Source of the DNA: Pseudomonas monteilii NBRC 103158 = DSM 14164
GTDB taxonomy: Bacteria; Pseudomonadota; Gammaproteobacteria; Pseudomonadales; Pseudomonadaceae
Length of the DNA stretch: 64,000 nt
NCBI RefSeq assembly: GCF_000730605.1
Contig: NZ_BBIS01000049.1
Span: 17,225 to 81,224 of the forward strand
Reading direction: 5' to 3'
Shown here piece after piece: positions 54,966 to 63,837 of the stretch. Position numbers and translations under genes: made by a program. Within the stretch, counting starts at the first letter, position 1. The number at the start of each line of letters is the position of its first letter. The notes under the pieces are model-generated. The model had not been told where the DNA came from, ran no database searches, and saw only the letters and a list, made by a program, of their open reading frames with translations.

Positions 54966-56330
54966 CTAAATTCGCTCACCGCCCATACCACTAAACTGTC
55001 GAGCCAAATGCATGGCGTAGTTATCAGTCATGCCACTCACGTAGTCCAGAACCTGCATAATCGCGGAGTAGTCCTTTGAAACATTTTCGCAGGCGTTTAT
55101 AGCAACCAAGTCAAGCCCCATTAAATCGACTACCCGCTTGGTCTTTGAATCAGCGACTCCGCCATTCCTAGCAAAACTCAGAGCAGCCGAACAGCTAACT
55201 TGCAACAACGTTGATATCGTGCTGTACGCACCTATTTCAAGTTCAACTTTACGCGGATGTTGGAAAATTTCCTCGCGTGCAAGAATTTTGGCAGCATTTA
55301 CGCAATCACGCACATTACTGCTACACAGTTCAAATATACCAAGAGCCTTCCCAGCCATAATTTCATCATAATTGCCCATAAAAGCAGCCACCCCTGCATC
55401 TACGAATGCAGAGATAACCTTACCGCGAGCCATCGATAACCTACGCCCAACTTTCATTCCCTGCGTTTCTTTGGCCAATTGGTCCCGTTGCTTCTCATCC
55501 AGAACAAGGCACAAAATATCAAAAACCTTATCCCATTCGAGGATACCCATCTCCACACCATCCTCCAGATCAAGGATGGCGTAGCAAAAGTCATCTGAAA
55601 TCTCCATCAAGTTAGCTAATGGATGGCGGCAACGCCAGCCATCACCAAGCTTTAACAACCCCGTCGCATCCGCCACCTCATCGAAAAAACCAAGTTCCGA
55701 GCAGTAAACACCATATTTATTTTTAATAGGTCGCAACTGATTAACTGCATCACGTGCCATCCATGGATACTTTATAAAAGCACCCAAAGATGCATAAGTT
55801 AGACGCATCCCCCCATCATACGGATGATACTCTGAGGTTGTTAACACCCGGAACCCTTGGGCGTTCCCTTCAAATCTACGGAAGTCAGTAGCTTCATTGA
55901 AAGGCAAGTGCTCAATCATCTTCGCACCTACATCATTAGTGAACCAATGACGTATGGCCTCTTCACCTGTGTGTCCAAACGGCGGGTTGCCAATATCGTG
56001 AGCAAGACATGCAGTCTGTACGATATCGCCAATGTCCGAAGCTGAATAGAAATCAGAAATTAGTTTTTCCTTCAAAAGCTCCTGCCCAACTCGGACCCCG
56101 AGCGTCCTACCTACGCAAGCCACCTCTAAACTATGGGTAAGGCGATTATGTACATGGTCATTGGTCGCCAGAGGATGTACCTGAGTTTTTCTTGCAAGGC
56201 GTCTGAACGCACCGGAGAAAATGACTTTATCATGGTCTGAGTGGAAGGGTGAACGACCAAGTTCCGACTTCGGGGGGCGTCCACCTAATCGACTAGTATT
56301 CAACAACTTATCCCAACTCATTCTGTCCAT
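54966..56330 (-). CDS. Island-borne dGTPase (Dgt homologue, complete)
   Basis: A 454-residue HD-domain triphosphohydrolase that should convert dGTP to deoxyguanosine and triphosphate. The metal ligands are intact: H in RLTHSLEVACVG, HD in CLAHDIGNPPFGHTGEEA, and a downstream Asp in FCYAILDLEDG. The N-terminal 200 residues are very close to the host dgt fragment (GRSPFH.DHD..IFSGAFRR, FEGNAQGFRVL); the C-terminal half is more diverged. ATG at 56330 has GGAGG 4 nt upstream. It is AT-rich and oriented opposite to host dgt. It probably replaces the enzyme destroyed by the island; a phage-defence role by dGTP depletion is an alternative. Confidence 0.9.
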   Translation of the reverse strand: MDRMSWDKLLNTSRLGGRPPKSELGRSPFHSDHDKVIFSGAFRRLARKTQVHPLATNDHVHNRLTHSLEVACVGRTLGVRVGQELLKEKLISDFYSASDIGDIVQTACLAHDIGNPPFGHTGEEAIRHWFTNDVGAKMIEHLPFNEATDFRRFEGNAQGFRVLTTSEYHPYDGGMRLTYASLGAFIKYPWMARDAVNQLRPIKNKYGVYCSELGFFDEVADATGLLKLGDGWRCRHPLANLMEISDDFCYAILDLEDGVEMGILEWDKVFDILCLVLDEKQRDQLAKETQGMKVGRRLSMARGKVISAFVDAGVAAFMGNYDEIMAGKALGIFELCSSNVRDCVNAAKILAREEIFQHPRKVELEIGAYSTISTLLQVSCSAALSFARNGGVADSKTKRVVDLMGLDLVAINACENVSKDYSAIMQVLDYVSGMTDNYAMHLARQFSGMGGERI

Positions 56331-56409
56331 AGCACCTCCGGGCGAAGGAACAACACACAAAAAAATCATTAGCCATTGATATCAGCAAAACACAAACTCA
56401 CAAGACCAA

Positions 56410-57732
56410 TCAGTTACCCAACCTATTAGCAAAACGTCCTACCGCCTCAACCACTTTTTGAGCCCCCTCCTGAATTTCACATATAACATTTCCTGCCTCA
56501 GCGGAAAGCTCAAGACCTTGCACTGCATGCATTTTACCCTGCTCTATGATTCGAAGAGCCTCCTCCGCCATTTTTTGGTTTTTAGAAACCACTTCGACAA
56601 CTTCCTTCGTCGCCTTCGTAGTTCTGGATGCAAGCTGTCTTACCTCATCAGCAACTACAGCAAACCCCCGCCCTTGTTCACCAGCCCTTGCCGCTTCAAT
56701 CGCCGCATTGAGTGCAAGCAAATTAGTCTGATCAGCAATTCCCCCAATACTTTTTACAATCCCACCAACCAGTTGGGACTGCTGATCCAGTGCACGAATA
56801 CCCTCTACAGCCGCTTCCATTTGAGCAGCCAGCTCCTGCATTACCCTCACTGTATCCTGAACCACTCCACTACCACGCCGTGCACTTTCATCAGTATTCC
56901 TCGAAGTACCATAAGCTATATCGGCCGCCTCAGACACTGCCTGCTCGCGGTTAACTTGCTCAGTAATGACAGTTGCAAACTTAACCACTTTATACAATCT
57001 TTTATAAGAGTCCGAAACTGGATTATACGAGGCCTCCAGCCACACAACCCGACCATAACTATCTATACGTTTTAAGCGATCCGCCACAAACTCCCCCCTT
57101 CGAAGTCTCTCCCAAAAATCCTCATACCCTTGAGAGGAAGACTCTGCAGACTCACAGAAAATCCTGTGGTGCTTTCCTTTTATTTGCTCCAAGCTGTAAC
57201 CCATTGCACTTAAAAATCTATCATTTGCAGTTAAAACTATCCCATCAAGATCAAATTCAATAACTGCAGTTGAACGCTGCAAAGCCCCAATCAAATTCTC
57301 ATGTTCACAGGACTCTGCAATAGTTCGAGTAAGGTCAGTGGCATACACTGAGAGATGAGAAAGCACCCCCATTGAACTTCTAATTGGCTGAATAATCACA
57401 CGCAACCATGCCTCCTCCCCATTCCCCCTACAAGCTTGAAGAGCACCAACCCAATGACTCCCAGACTGAACCGCATTCTTCATACGATTAAAATGATCTG
57501 TACTCCGAGCAAAAGCTGGAACCAAGTCAAAAATTGGCCTCCCAACCAATTTTTCAACCGAATAAATCATTTCACGTAAAAAATTATCATTACCCTCCAT
57601 AATAACACCTTGAGAATCTAATCGAAGCACTAACATCTCATCGTCAAGACTTTTCCTAACCTGCTCCAACGAAAAAAGCTTCTCACTAACTTCCGCAAGC
57701 TTTTCTTTTAAATCCCTAACCTTGAAAAACAT
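56410..57732 (-). CDS. Cytosolic PAS-PAS methyl-accepting protein (BdlA-like)
   Basis: A 440-residue protein without membrane segments. An N-terminal coiled coil (KVRDLKEKLAEVSEKLFSLE) leads to two PAS domains (about residues 30-140 and 150-262). A short receptor signalling domain follows, with the hairpin tip IADQTNLLALNAAIEAARAG and GRGFAVVADEVRQLA. Size and architecture resemble BdlA, the biofilm-dispersal regulator of P. aeruginosa (417 residues). It starts 25 nt after the GGDEF-EAL gene, so the two are co-transcribed. GTG at 57744 is an alternative start. Confidence 0.88.
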   Translation of the reverse strand: MFFKVRDLKEKLAEVSEKLFSLEQVRKSLDDEMLVLRLDSQGVIMEGNDNFLREMIYSVEKLVGRPIFDLVPAFARSTDHFNRMKNAVQSGSHWVGALQACRGNGEEAWLRVIIQPIRSSMGVLSHLSVYATDLTRTIAESCEHENLIGALQRSTAVIEFDLDGIVLTANDRFLSAMGYSLEQIKGKHHRIFCESAESSSQGYEDFWERLRRGEFVADRLKRIDSYGRVVWLEASYNPVSDSYKRLYKVVKFATVITEQVNREQAVSEAADIAYGTSRNTDESARRGSGVVQDTVRVMQELAAQMEAAVEGIRALDQQSQLVGGIVKSIGGIADQTNLLALNAAIEAARAGEQGRGFAVVADEVRQLASRTTKATKEVVEVVSKNQKMAEEALRIIEQGKMHAVQGLELSAEAGNVICEIQEGAQKVVEAVGRFANRLGN

Positions 57733-57757
57733 ACCATCACCCACTCGAAAAATTAAA

Positions 57758-60298
57758 TTATTTATAGAGATTGGAAACCCACTCTTCTAATTCTCTAGGA
57801 GCAAGCGGCTTTGAAAGAAAGTAACCTTGAGCAACATGATAACCCTGCTCCTTGAGAACCTTATATTGCCCCGCCTCTTCAACGCCTTCAGCGACGACCT
57901 TTAAATGTAAACTATCACCTATCCTAAGCACAGCCTCACTAAGTGCCCTACTTATCTCATCTTTCTCCAAATCAAGAACAAAGCTCTTATCTAGCTTTAG
58001 CTCTTGAATCGGAAGCTTCCTAAGATAGCTTAAACTAGAGTAGCCCGTACCAAAATCATCCATCGCCAACTTAATCCCTTTTGAGTTGACATCACCCAAC
58101 ACCTTCATAGTATTAGGATTTGTATCAAGCAAAACACTCTCCGTAAGCTCCAATGTCAAATCGCCGACCTTTAAATCATGCTGCCCTAGAGTCCTCAATA
58201 TCATCCCACCAAGATCTAAGTTATGAAAATTACTTGGCGACAAATTCACAGAAACGGCAGGTATTTTCAGCCCTTTCCGCCTCCAACTTGCAAGCTGACG
58301 ACAGGCCTCCCTTACAGCCCAAGCACCTAAATCCCCTATCAGCCCACACTCTTCAGCAAGAGGAATAAATCTCGAAGGAGAAACTTCTCCAAACTTTGAG
58401 TGCCGCCACCTAGCCAAAGCTTCAACACCATAGAGCGTCCCATCATCTACATTAACTTGCGGCTGATAGTGCAACCTAAGCTCGCCACCATCTATTGCCA
58501 AACGCAATGCACTTTCCAACTCCTGCCTTTCTAGAGCCAATTGATTCAGCTCAGGACTAAAGAAACTAAACCTGCCTCTCCCACTTCCTTTCGCTTGGTA
58601 CATAGCCATATCAGCACGATGTATCAAAGTACCCATATCATGACCATCTTGAGGATACACACTAACCCCTATACTGGCGGATGGAGACAAAATAACCCCA
58701 CCAATATTAATCGGCCTTGATATAGACTTTCTTATTTCCTCAACAATCTCAGTGACATGTTCACTACCACAGTTTGGTAGAGCCACAACGAATTCATCTC
58801 CAGACAGCCGCCCTACAATATCAGACGCCCGGCGATTAAATAGTAATCTTTCAGCAACGGCCCTAAGCAACTCATCACCAGCCGGATGCCCAAGTGAATC
58901 ATTAACTTGCTTAAATCGATCCAAATCAATAAACAAGACCGACATTGAGCTTTTTGATCTCCTCGCATCAACCAAAGCATGGTCGGCTTTAGCATGCAAT
59001 AGACTGCGATTGGGAAGCTCGGTAAGGCTATCATAAAACGCTAACTGCCGTATGTTCTCTCTATCTTCTTCACGCTCTATCGCAAGAGCACAAAGCGGCG
59101 AAGCAACCTCCATCATCATTTCATGAAGGCTTGAAGGAACCCTACGCACCGAGTAATAAAAAACAAGTACACCGACAACACTTCCCTTTGTATTCTTGAT
59201 AGGCGTAGACCAATAACTTTTAATTCCAAACCTCAAAAACTCTTCTGACAGGCCCTCCCATACTGGATCTTGCTCAATATCCTCCGCAACAACAGGCTCA
59301 CCATAGTAAGCAGCCTTGCTTGAAGAGCCGACACAATGTTTCACTTGCATCCCTTCTAATAGCCTTGCATACTCAACCGGAAGACTGGGGGCCGCCAGCG
59401 GATGCATGACCCCATCTTCATCAATCTGTATAACAGCTATCTTTATATCAGGCTCAACAAATTCAATTTCCCTACATACCAGATCCATTACCTCCTCTAG
59501 AGGATTCTCCCGCACCATGGCATCCAATATAGTACTTTGAATAACCTCATGTATCTTTGAGCCTGTCACATCAGCAAGCACAGTAACAGTATTAACAAGA
59601 TCGCCACTCGCACTCAAAATTGGACTAATAGCAATATTTGACCATATACGCTCGCCATCTTTAAGCCGCGTTAACTCTTCAACCTTAAAAGACAAACCAG
59701 CCTTTAATCTAGAGTGGACCGCCTGAATTCTTTCATCACTCAAATGCGGCACTATTAGAGCAGCAGGCCTTAACCCTTCAACCTCTTCAGAAGAATAGCC
59801 AAAAATACGCTCAAAACCCTTATTTACAAAGACAATTTTCCACTCATGGTCGGTAATAACAATTGCATTATCTGTCTCATTCGCAACCAGTGATAAAAGC
59901 TTGGTACGCTGACGCTCTTTACGCCTATCAGTAATATCCTTCACAAATGCAGTATAAACAACCATCCCTTCACTCTCGACACGAGAGATCGACATAGCTC
60001 CCCACCGCTGAGAGCTATCCTTTCTATGAATCGGGACCTCTCGCGTAGTACCTACAATTTTATTGATACCCGTCCGGCGATTTTCATTTATATAGTCATC
60101 GTGCTTAGACTGCATTCCTAAAGGAACGAGCATCTTAACATTACGACCTAGCACTTCATCTCTGCTATAGCCCCACAGAGCTTCCGCCGCACGATTAAAA
60201 AGAACAACATTATTCTCAGCATCAATAACAACAACACCATCTACAGCTTGCTCAAGTGTCTGAGTGAATATTTTTGAAAGATTATGTGTAATAGGCAT
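57758..60298 (-). CDS. PAS-PAS-GAF-GGDEF-EAL cyclic-di-GMP enzyme (DosP-like layout)
   Basis: An 846-residue soluble protein. PAS 1 spans about residues 10-125, PAS 2 about 135-255 and a GAF-like region about 260-415. The GGDEF domain has SGDEF near residue 498 with an I-site-like RASD five residues before it. The EAL domain (about 595-840) keeps EALARW, NLSP, TES, DDFGTG, DKSF, VAEGVE and QGYF, so phosphodiesterase activity is likely; cyclase activity is possible. The layout resembles E. coli DosP. However, the PAS 1 position I align with its haem histidine (YIRHN) reads YINEN, so haem binding there is doubtful. AT-rich. Confidence 0.92.
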   Translation of the reverse strand: MPITHNLSKIFTQTLEQAVDGVVVIDAENNVVLFNRAAEALWGYSRDEVLGRNVKMLVPLGMQSKHDDYINENRRTGINKIVGTTREVPIHRKDSSQRWGAMSISRVESEGMVVYTAFVKDITDRRKERQRTKLLSLVANETDNAIVITDHEWKIVFVNKGFERIFGYSSEEVEGLRPAALIVPHLSDERIQAVHSRLKAGLSFKVEELTRLKDGERIWSNIAISPILSASGDLVNTVTVLADVTGSKIHEVIQSTILDAMVRENPLEEVMDLVCREIEFVEPDIKIAVIQIDEDGVMHPLAAPSLPVEYARLLEGMQVKHCVGSSSKAAYYGEPVVAEDIEQDPVWEGLSEEFLRFGIKSYWSTPIKNTKGSVVGVLVFYYSVRRVPSSLHEMMMEVASPLCALAIEREEDRENIRQLAFYDSLTELPNRSLLHAKADHALVDARRSKSSMSVLFIDLDRFKQVNDSLGHPAGDELLRAVAERLLFNRRASDIVGRLSGDEFVVALPNCGSEHVTEIVEEIRKSISRPINIGGVILSPSASIGVSVYPQDGHDMGTLIHRADMAMYQAKGSGRGRFSFFSPELNQLALERQELESALRLAIDGGELRLHYQPQVNVDDGTLYGVEALARWRHSKFGEVSPSRFIPLAEECGLIGDLGAWAVREACRQLASWRRKGLKIPAVSVNLSPSNFHNLDLGGMILRTLGQHDLKVGDLTLELTESVLLDTNPNTMKVLGDVNSKGIKLAMDDFGTGYSSLSYLRKLPIQELKLDKSFVLDLEKDEISRALSEAVLRIGDSLHLKVVAEGVEEAGQYKVLKEQGYHVAQGYFLSKPLAPRELEEWVSNLYK

Positions 60299-60614
60299 TT
60301 AGATACTACCGACGAGCTACTCAAAAGGCATCTTACCAACGGAGTTCTAGCAGGCTTAGCCCGCATCACCCGCCCCACGAAACACCAATAGCTTAAGGCC
60401 ATCAATATCAAAAGTCATCAGGTGCTCTCGAACATCTAATCCCGGCCATAAAATCCTGACCATATGAACAGAAAAATACACTTAGCAGCACTTTATCCAC
60501 TTAAGCATCGAACCCTAAAATACTGAATCTAAAGAACAATTTTTCCGAAAAACACCTATTTGAAGGTACTCCGCCATCAATATAAGAAATGGTTGTTCAA
60601 TTACCAAAAGCGGG
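60299..60614. other. 316-bp right end of the island, no gene seen
   Basis: Non-coding DNA between the GGDEF-EAL start and the dgt 3' fragment. It should hold the promoter of the island operon, but no convincing -35/-10 pair is picked out. The last bases (ACCAAAAGCGGGCTG) partly copy the dgt sequence at the left junction. Confidence 0.6.
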
Positions 60615-61325
60615 CTGCACCTGCTCGAACAGATCGCCCGCAAACTGGGGTTGCCACAACTGGAAGACCAACGTTGGGCACGCCACCCGCTGGTGTACCT
60701 GATGGAGGCTGCCGACGACATCTGCTATGCACTGATCGACCTCGAAGACGGCCTGGAAATGGAGCTGCTGCAATACGCCGAAGTCGAAGCGTTGCTGCTC
60801 GACCTGGTCGGTGATGACCTGCCGGAAACCTACCGCCAGCTAGGCCCACGCGACTCGCGCCGGCGTAAGCTGGCCATTCTGCGTGGCAAGGCCATCGAGC
60901 ACCTGACCAACGCTGCCGCCCACGCCTTCGTCGAGCAGCAGCACACCTTGCTGGCCGGGCAACTGGCGGGCGACCTGGTCGAACACATGCATGGCCCGGC
61001 CAAGCGCTGCGTGCTGCACGCCAAGGACATGGCGCGCAACAAGATTTTCCAGGACAAGCGCAAGACCCTGCACGAAATCGGTGCGTACACCACCCTGGAG
61101 ATTCTGCTGAACACCTTCTGCGGTGCAGCCCTTGAACAGCATGGTGGGCGCACGCCATCGTTCAAAAGCCGCCGGGTGCTGGACCTGATCGGCAACAATG
61201 CCCCAGACCCGCATGCCTCGTTGCACAGTGCCTTCCTGCGCATGATCGACTTCATCGCTGGCATGACCGACAGCTACGCCAGCGAAATGGCCAGCGAAAT
61301 GACCGGGCGCTCCAGCCCTACGTGA
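60615..61325 (+). pseudogene. dgt: dgt 3' fragment: dGTPase C-terminal half
   Basis: Reads in frame LHLLEQIARKLGLPQLEDQR from 60615 to the stop at 61323-61325, about 236 residues. It continues the host dGTPase where the 5' fragment stops at codon 208. Base composition returns to the GC-rich host pattern. It contains the segment DICYALIDLEDGLEMELL. No good start codon with a ribosome site exists; a TTG at 60651 has none. It should be non-functional alone. Confidence 0.92.
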
Positions 61326-61334
61326 GTTGTGCTT

Positions 61335-61362
61335 TCGGTGCAGCCTACCTCGGCTGCACCGA
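61335..61362 (+). terminator. Hairpin after dgt
   Basis: TCGGTGCAGCC and GGCTGCACCGA arms (61335-61345, 61352-61362) form a GC-rich stem 9 nt after the dgt stop. The T-tract is short. Confidence 0.65.
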
Positions 61363-61366
61363 TCAT

Positions 61367-61384
61367 TGTAGGAAACTTCCTACA
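61367..61384. promoter_or_regulatory. BvgA-type inverted repeat
   Basis: TGTAGGAAACTTCCTACA has perfect 8-bp arms around AC. It contains TAGGAAA, the complement of the TTTCCTA heptamer bound by BvgA, facing a TTCCTA. It lies about 220 bp before the BvgA/EvgA-like regulator gene, so autoregulation is plausible. Confidence 0.5.
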
Positions 61385-61602
61385 TATACTGACGACAAAT
61401 TAAACAACACGGATAAAAATCAATGAAAAGTTACCAAATGCGCTTTGACATCGAGTTAAACATGCCCATTTCGTAGCCAGTTTTGTTTTATCTTGTAAGC
61501 CATTTCCCATATAAGGCTAACAGCCCATCCTCGCATGCCCGGCGACTTCCAACTGCGATAAGGTGCCACCTGTCACCCTAAACGACCGCAGGGAAGTTGA
61601 AC

Positions 61603-62220
61603 ATGCACTCCATATTTATTGTTGACGACCATCCGGTCATTCGCCTGGCCGTCCGTATGCTGCTGGAAAACCAGAACTACAAGATTGCCGGCGAGTCGGA
61701 CAACGGCGTGGATGCCATGCAGATGATCCGGGAGAGCAACCCCGACCTGGTCATCCTCGACATCAGCATCCCCAAGCTAGACGGCCTGGAGGTCCTTTCC
61801 CGCTTTCAGTCGATGGCCCTGCCCTTGAAGGTTCTGGTATTGACTGCACAGTCCCCGGCATTGTTTGCCGTGCGCTGCATGCACTCAGGTGCTGCGGGTT
61901 ACGTGTGCAAGCAAGAAGACCTGAGTGAACTGCTCAGTGCGATCAAGGCGGTCCTGGCTGGATATAACTACTTCCCCAGCCAAGCAATCAATAACAACCC
62001 GACTACCGGCACCGACTTGCAACTTTTCCGCCAGGTGAATGACCGCGAGCTGATGGTACTGCAACTCTTCGCCCAAGGCCGCAGCAACAAGGAAATTGCC
62101 AAAGGCATGTTCCTCAGCAGCAAAACCGTCAGCACCTACAAAAAGCGCCTCATGCACAAGCTTCAGGTCAACACGCTGGTGGATCTGATCGAGATGGCCA
62201 AGCGCAACGCGCTTGTCTGA
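61603..62220 (+). CDS. BvgA/EvgA-like response regulator
   Basis: A 205-residue NarL-type regulator: receiver domain (SIFIVDDHPVIRLAVRMLL; phospho-Asp in LVILDISIPKLDG; Lys in GYVCKQEDLS) and LuxR-type helix-turn-helix (RELMVLQLFAQGRSNKEIAK). ATG at 61603 has GGGA 8 nt upstream; TTG at 61597 overlaps it. The sensor gene follows 8 nt after the stop. Pairing with a two-VFT-domain sensor is the BvgAS/EvgAS arrangement. Confidence 0.9.
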   Translation: MHSIFIVDDHPVIRLAVRMLLENQNYKIAGESDNGVDAMQMIRESNPDLVILDISIPKLDGLEVLSRFQSMALPLKVLVLTAQSPALFAVRCMHSGAAGYVCKQEDLSELLSAIKAVLAGYNYFPSQAINNNPTTGTDLQLFRQVNDRELMVLQLFAQGRSNKEIAKGMFLSSKTVSTYKKRLMHKLQVNTLVDLIEMAKRNALV

Positions 62221-62228
62221 AGGTAGCC

Positions 62229-63506
62229 ATGGCCCGCACTATCGCCCGCCTGCTGCTCGCCCTGCTGCTATCAAGCGGCGCGACACAGGCTACCACTCGC
62301 GAAGCGTCGTCCTACACGTTGCTGGCACGGTCATCGGCCGGTCCGGCCCAGCTCCTGTTCACGCCCGAACAACGGTTATGGCTCGAAGGCCGTCAGGAAC
62401 TGGTACTGGGAACATCGGCGCCCGACTACCCACCGTTCGACATCACCAGTGGCGGCCGCGCCTACCAAGGCCTGACCGCCGAGTATGCAAGCCTGATCGG
62501 CAAGGCCCTGCAGTTACCCGTGCGGGTGCTACGCTTTCCCAGCCGGCAAGCGGCGGTGGAGGCGCTCAGGCAGGGTGATATCGATTTACTCGGCAGCGCC
62601 AATGGCTACGAAGCGGCCAACGACGGTCTGGTGTTGTCACAGCCCTATGCCATCGACCAACCGGTACTGGTAACGCGCGAAGATGAAAACCGGGCGATGG
62701 ACACGGACCTGACCAGCATGCGCCTGGGCATGCTCTACCACTACCTGCCCGAACAGGAAGTACACAGCGCCTACCCCAAGGCCGAGCTGCTGGCCTTCGG
62801 CTCTTCCAGCCAGGCACTGAATGCCGTGGCATTCGGCCAGGCCGACGTGTTCATCGGCGACACCATCTCCACGCACTACCAGCTCAATCGCGGCCACCTG
62901 CCACGCCTGCGCATGGCCAACTTCGGCCAGCACAAGGCCATCGGCTTCGGTTTTGCCTTACGCCAGCAAGACACACTGCTGCTGGAGCTCGTGAACATTG
63001 TCCTCGACAGCCAGACGCCGGCCATGCGCACCAGCATCTTCAAGCGCTGGAGCGCTGGCAGCGACCAACTGCTGAGCGACCGCCAACTGCAATTGAGCGA
63101 GGCCGAGCAACAGTGGCTGCAGCAGCATCCGGTGATGCGCGTAGCGATTGATGACACGGCTGCCCCCCTCTCCTATTTCGATGATTCGGGGCATTTTCGC
63201 GGCATCACTGCCGACCTGCTGGAGCTCATCCGCCTGCGCACAGGCTTACGCTTCGAAGTACAACGTGCCAGTGGCATTGCCGACATGATTGCCCGCCTCA
63301 AGGATGGCCGGGCCGATGTCATCGCCGCATTGGCCAGCGCCAGGGCGGCGGGGGACGACCTGCTAATCAGCCGCCCCTACCTGGAAAGCGCCTACGTACT
63401 GGTCAGCCACAAGGACAACAAGGCGCTGGGCTCGCTGGAACAACTGAAAGGGCATCGCATCGCCATTACCCGCTACAGCGCCATGGATGCCATGCTGAAT
63501 CGCCCC
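62229..63506 (+). pseudogene. BvgS-like sensor kinase, truncated by an insertion sequence
   Basis: A signal peptide (ARLLLALLLSSGATQA) leads to two tandem periplasmic solute-binding (Venus flytrap) domains. The first spans about residues 50-285 (LVLGTSAPDYPPFDI), the second from about 290 (MRVAIDDTAAPLSYFDDSGH). The second is cut near residue 426 at the insertion sequence, which adds about nine codons (WFRRHLQAS) and a stop. The missing parts would be the membrane helix, PAS, kinase and phosphorelay domains; they may lie beyond the element, outside the window. As it stands no kinase is made, so the regulator is orphaned. Confidence 0.88.
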
Positions 63507-63558
63507 TGGTTTCGTAGACACCTCCAAGCCTCATAATGAGGCCCAAATAGGAGGTGCC

Positions 63559-63837
63559 ATGAGTCGTCAGCGTTACCCCGAAGAATTCAAGATCGAAGCG
63601 GTCAAGCAAGTGACCGAGAAAGGCAAACCTGTCGCCGATGTCGCCCAGCGCCTGGGCATGTCCGTGCACAGTCTTTACGCCTGGATCAAGGTCTACAGCA
63701 AGCCCCAAGAGCAGCGTCAGCAAGACGACGATCAGCAGGCCGAACTGCGCAAGCTACGCGCTGAACTCAAGCGCGTGACGGAAGAGCGAGACATCTTAAA
63801 AAAGGCCGCCGCGTACTTTGCCAAGGAGTGCGGCTGA
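63559..63837 (+). CDS. IS3-family transposase OrfA
   Basis: A 92-residue helix-turn-helix protein (SRQRYPEEFKIEAVKQVTEK; GMSVHSLYAWIKVY) with a C-terminal leucine-zipper helix, typical of IS3-family OrfA. It recognises the element ends and regulates transposition. AGGAGG lies 4 nt before the ATG. A -1 frameshift near codon 80 would fuse it to OrfB to make the active transposase. Confidence 0.95.
   Translation: MSRQRYPEEFKIEAVKQVTEKGKPVADVAQRLGMSVHSLYAWIKVYSKPQEQRQQDDDQQAELRKLRAELKRVTEERDILKKAAAYFAKECG
63798..63804 (+). other. Programmed -1 frameshift site
   Basis: A_AAA_AAG in the orfA frame (Lys-Lys codons). It is the canonical IS3-family slippery heptamer. Confidence 0.9.

Larger units (their letters stand above)
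54804..60614. mobile_element. AT-rich genomic island inserted in dgt
   Basis: About 5.8 kb with much lower GC than the flanks (roughly 40-45% by eye against over 60%), bounded exactly by the two halves of dgt. It carries three genes on the minus strand: a GGDEF-EAL protein, a PAS-PAS chemoreceptor-type protein and a complete dGTPase. No integrase, transposase or plasmid gene is present. The flanks show imperfect direct repeats AGCGAACTG (54795-54803) and AGCGGGCTG (60609-60617). The mechanism of entry is unknown; non-autonomous integration or loss of the integrase are both possible. Confidence 0.85.

Noticed and set aside
54826..54969. 47-codon plus-strand ORF at the left end of the island
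   Set aside because: ATG overlaps the repeat array, no ribosome site, and its end overlaps the island dGTPase stop; low-complexity lysine and asparagine content is expected from AT-rich DNA.
60651..61325. dgt 3' fragment as an independently translated gene
   Set aside because: The only in-frame start is a TTG without a ribosome site, and it lacks the HD metal-binding half.
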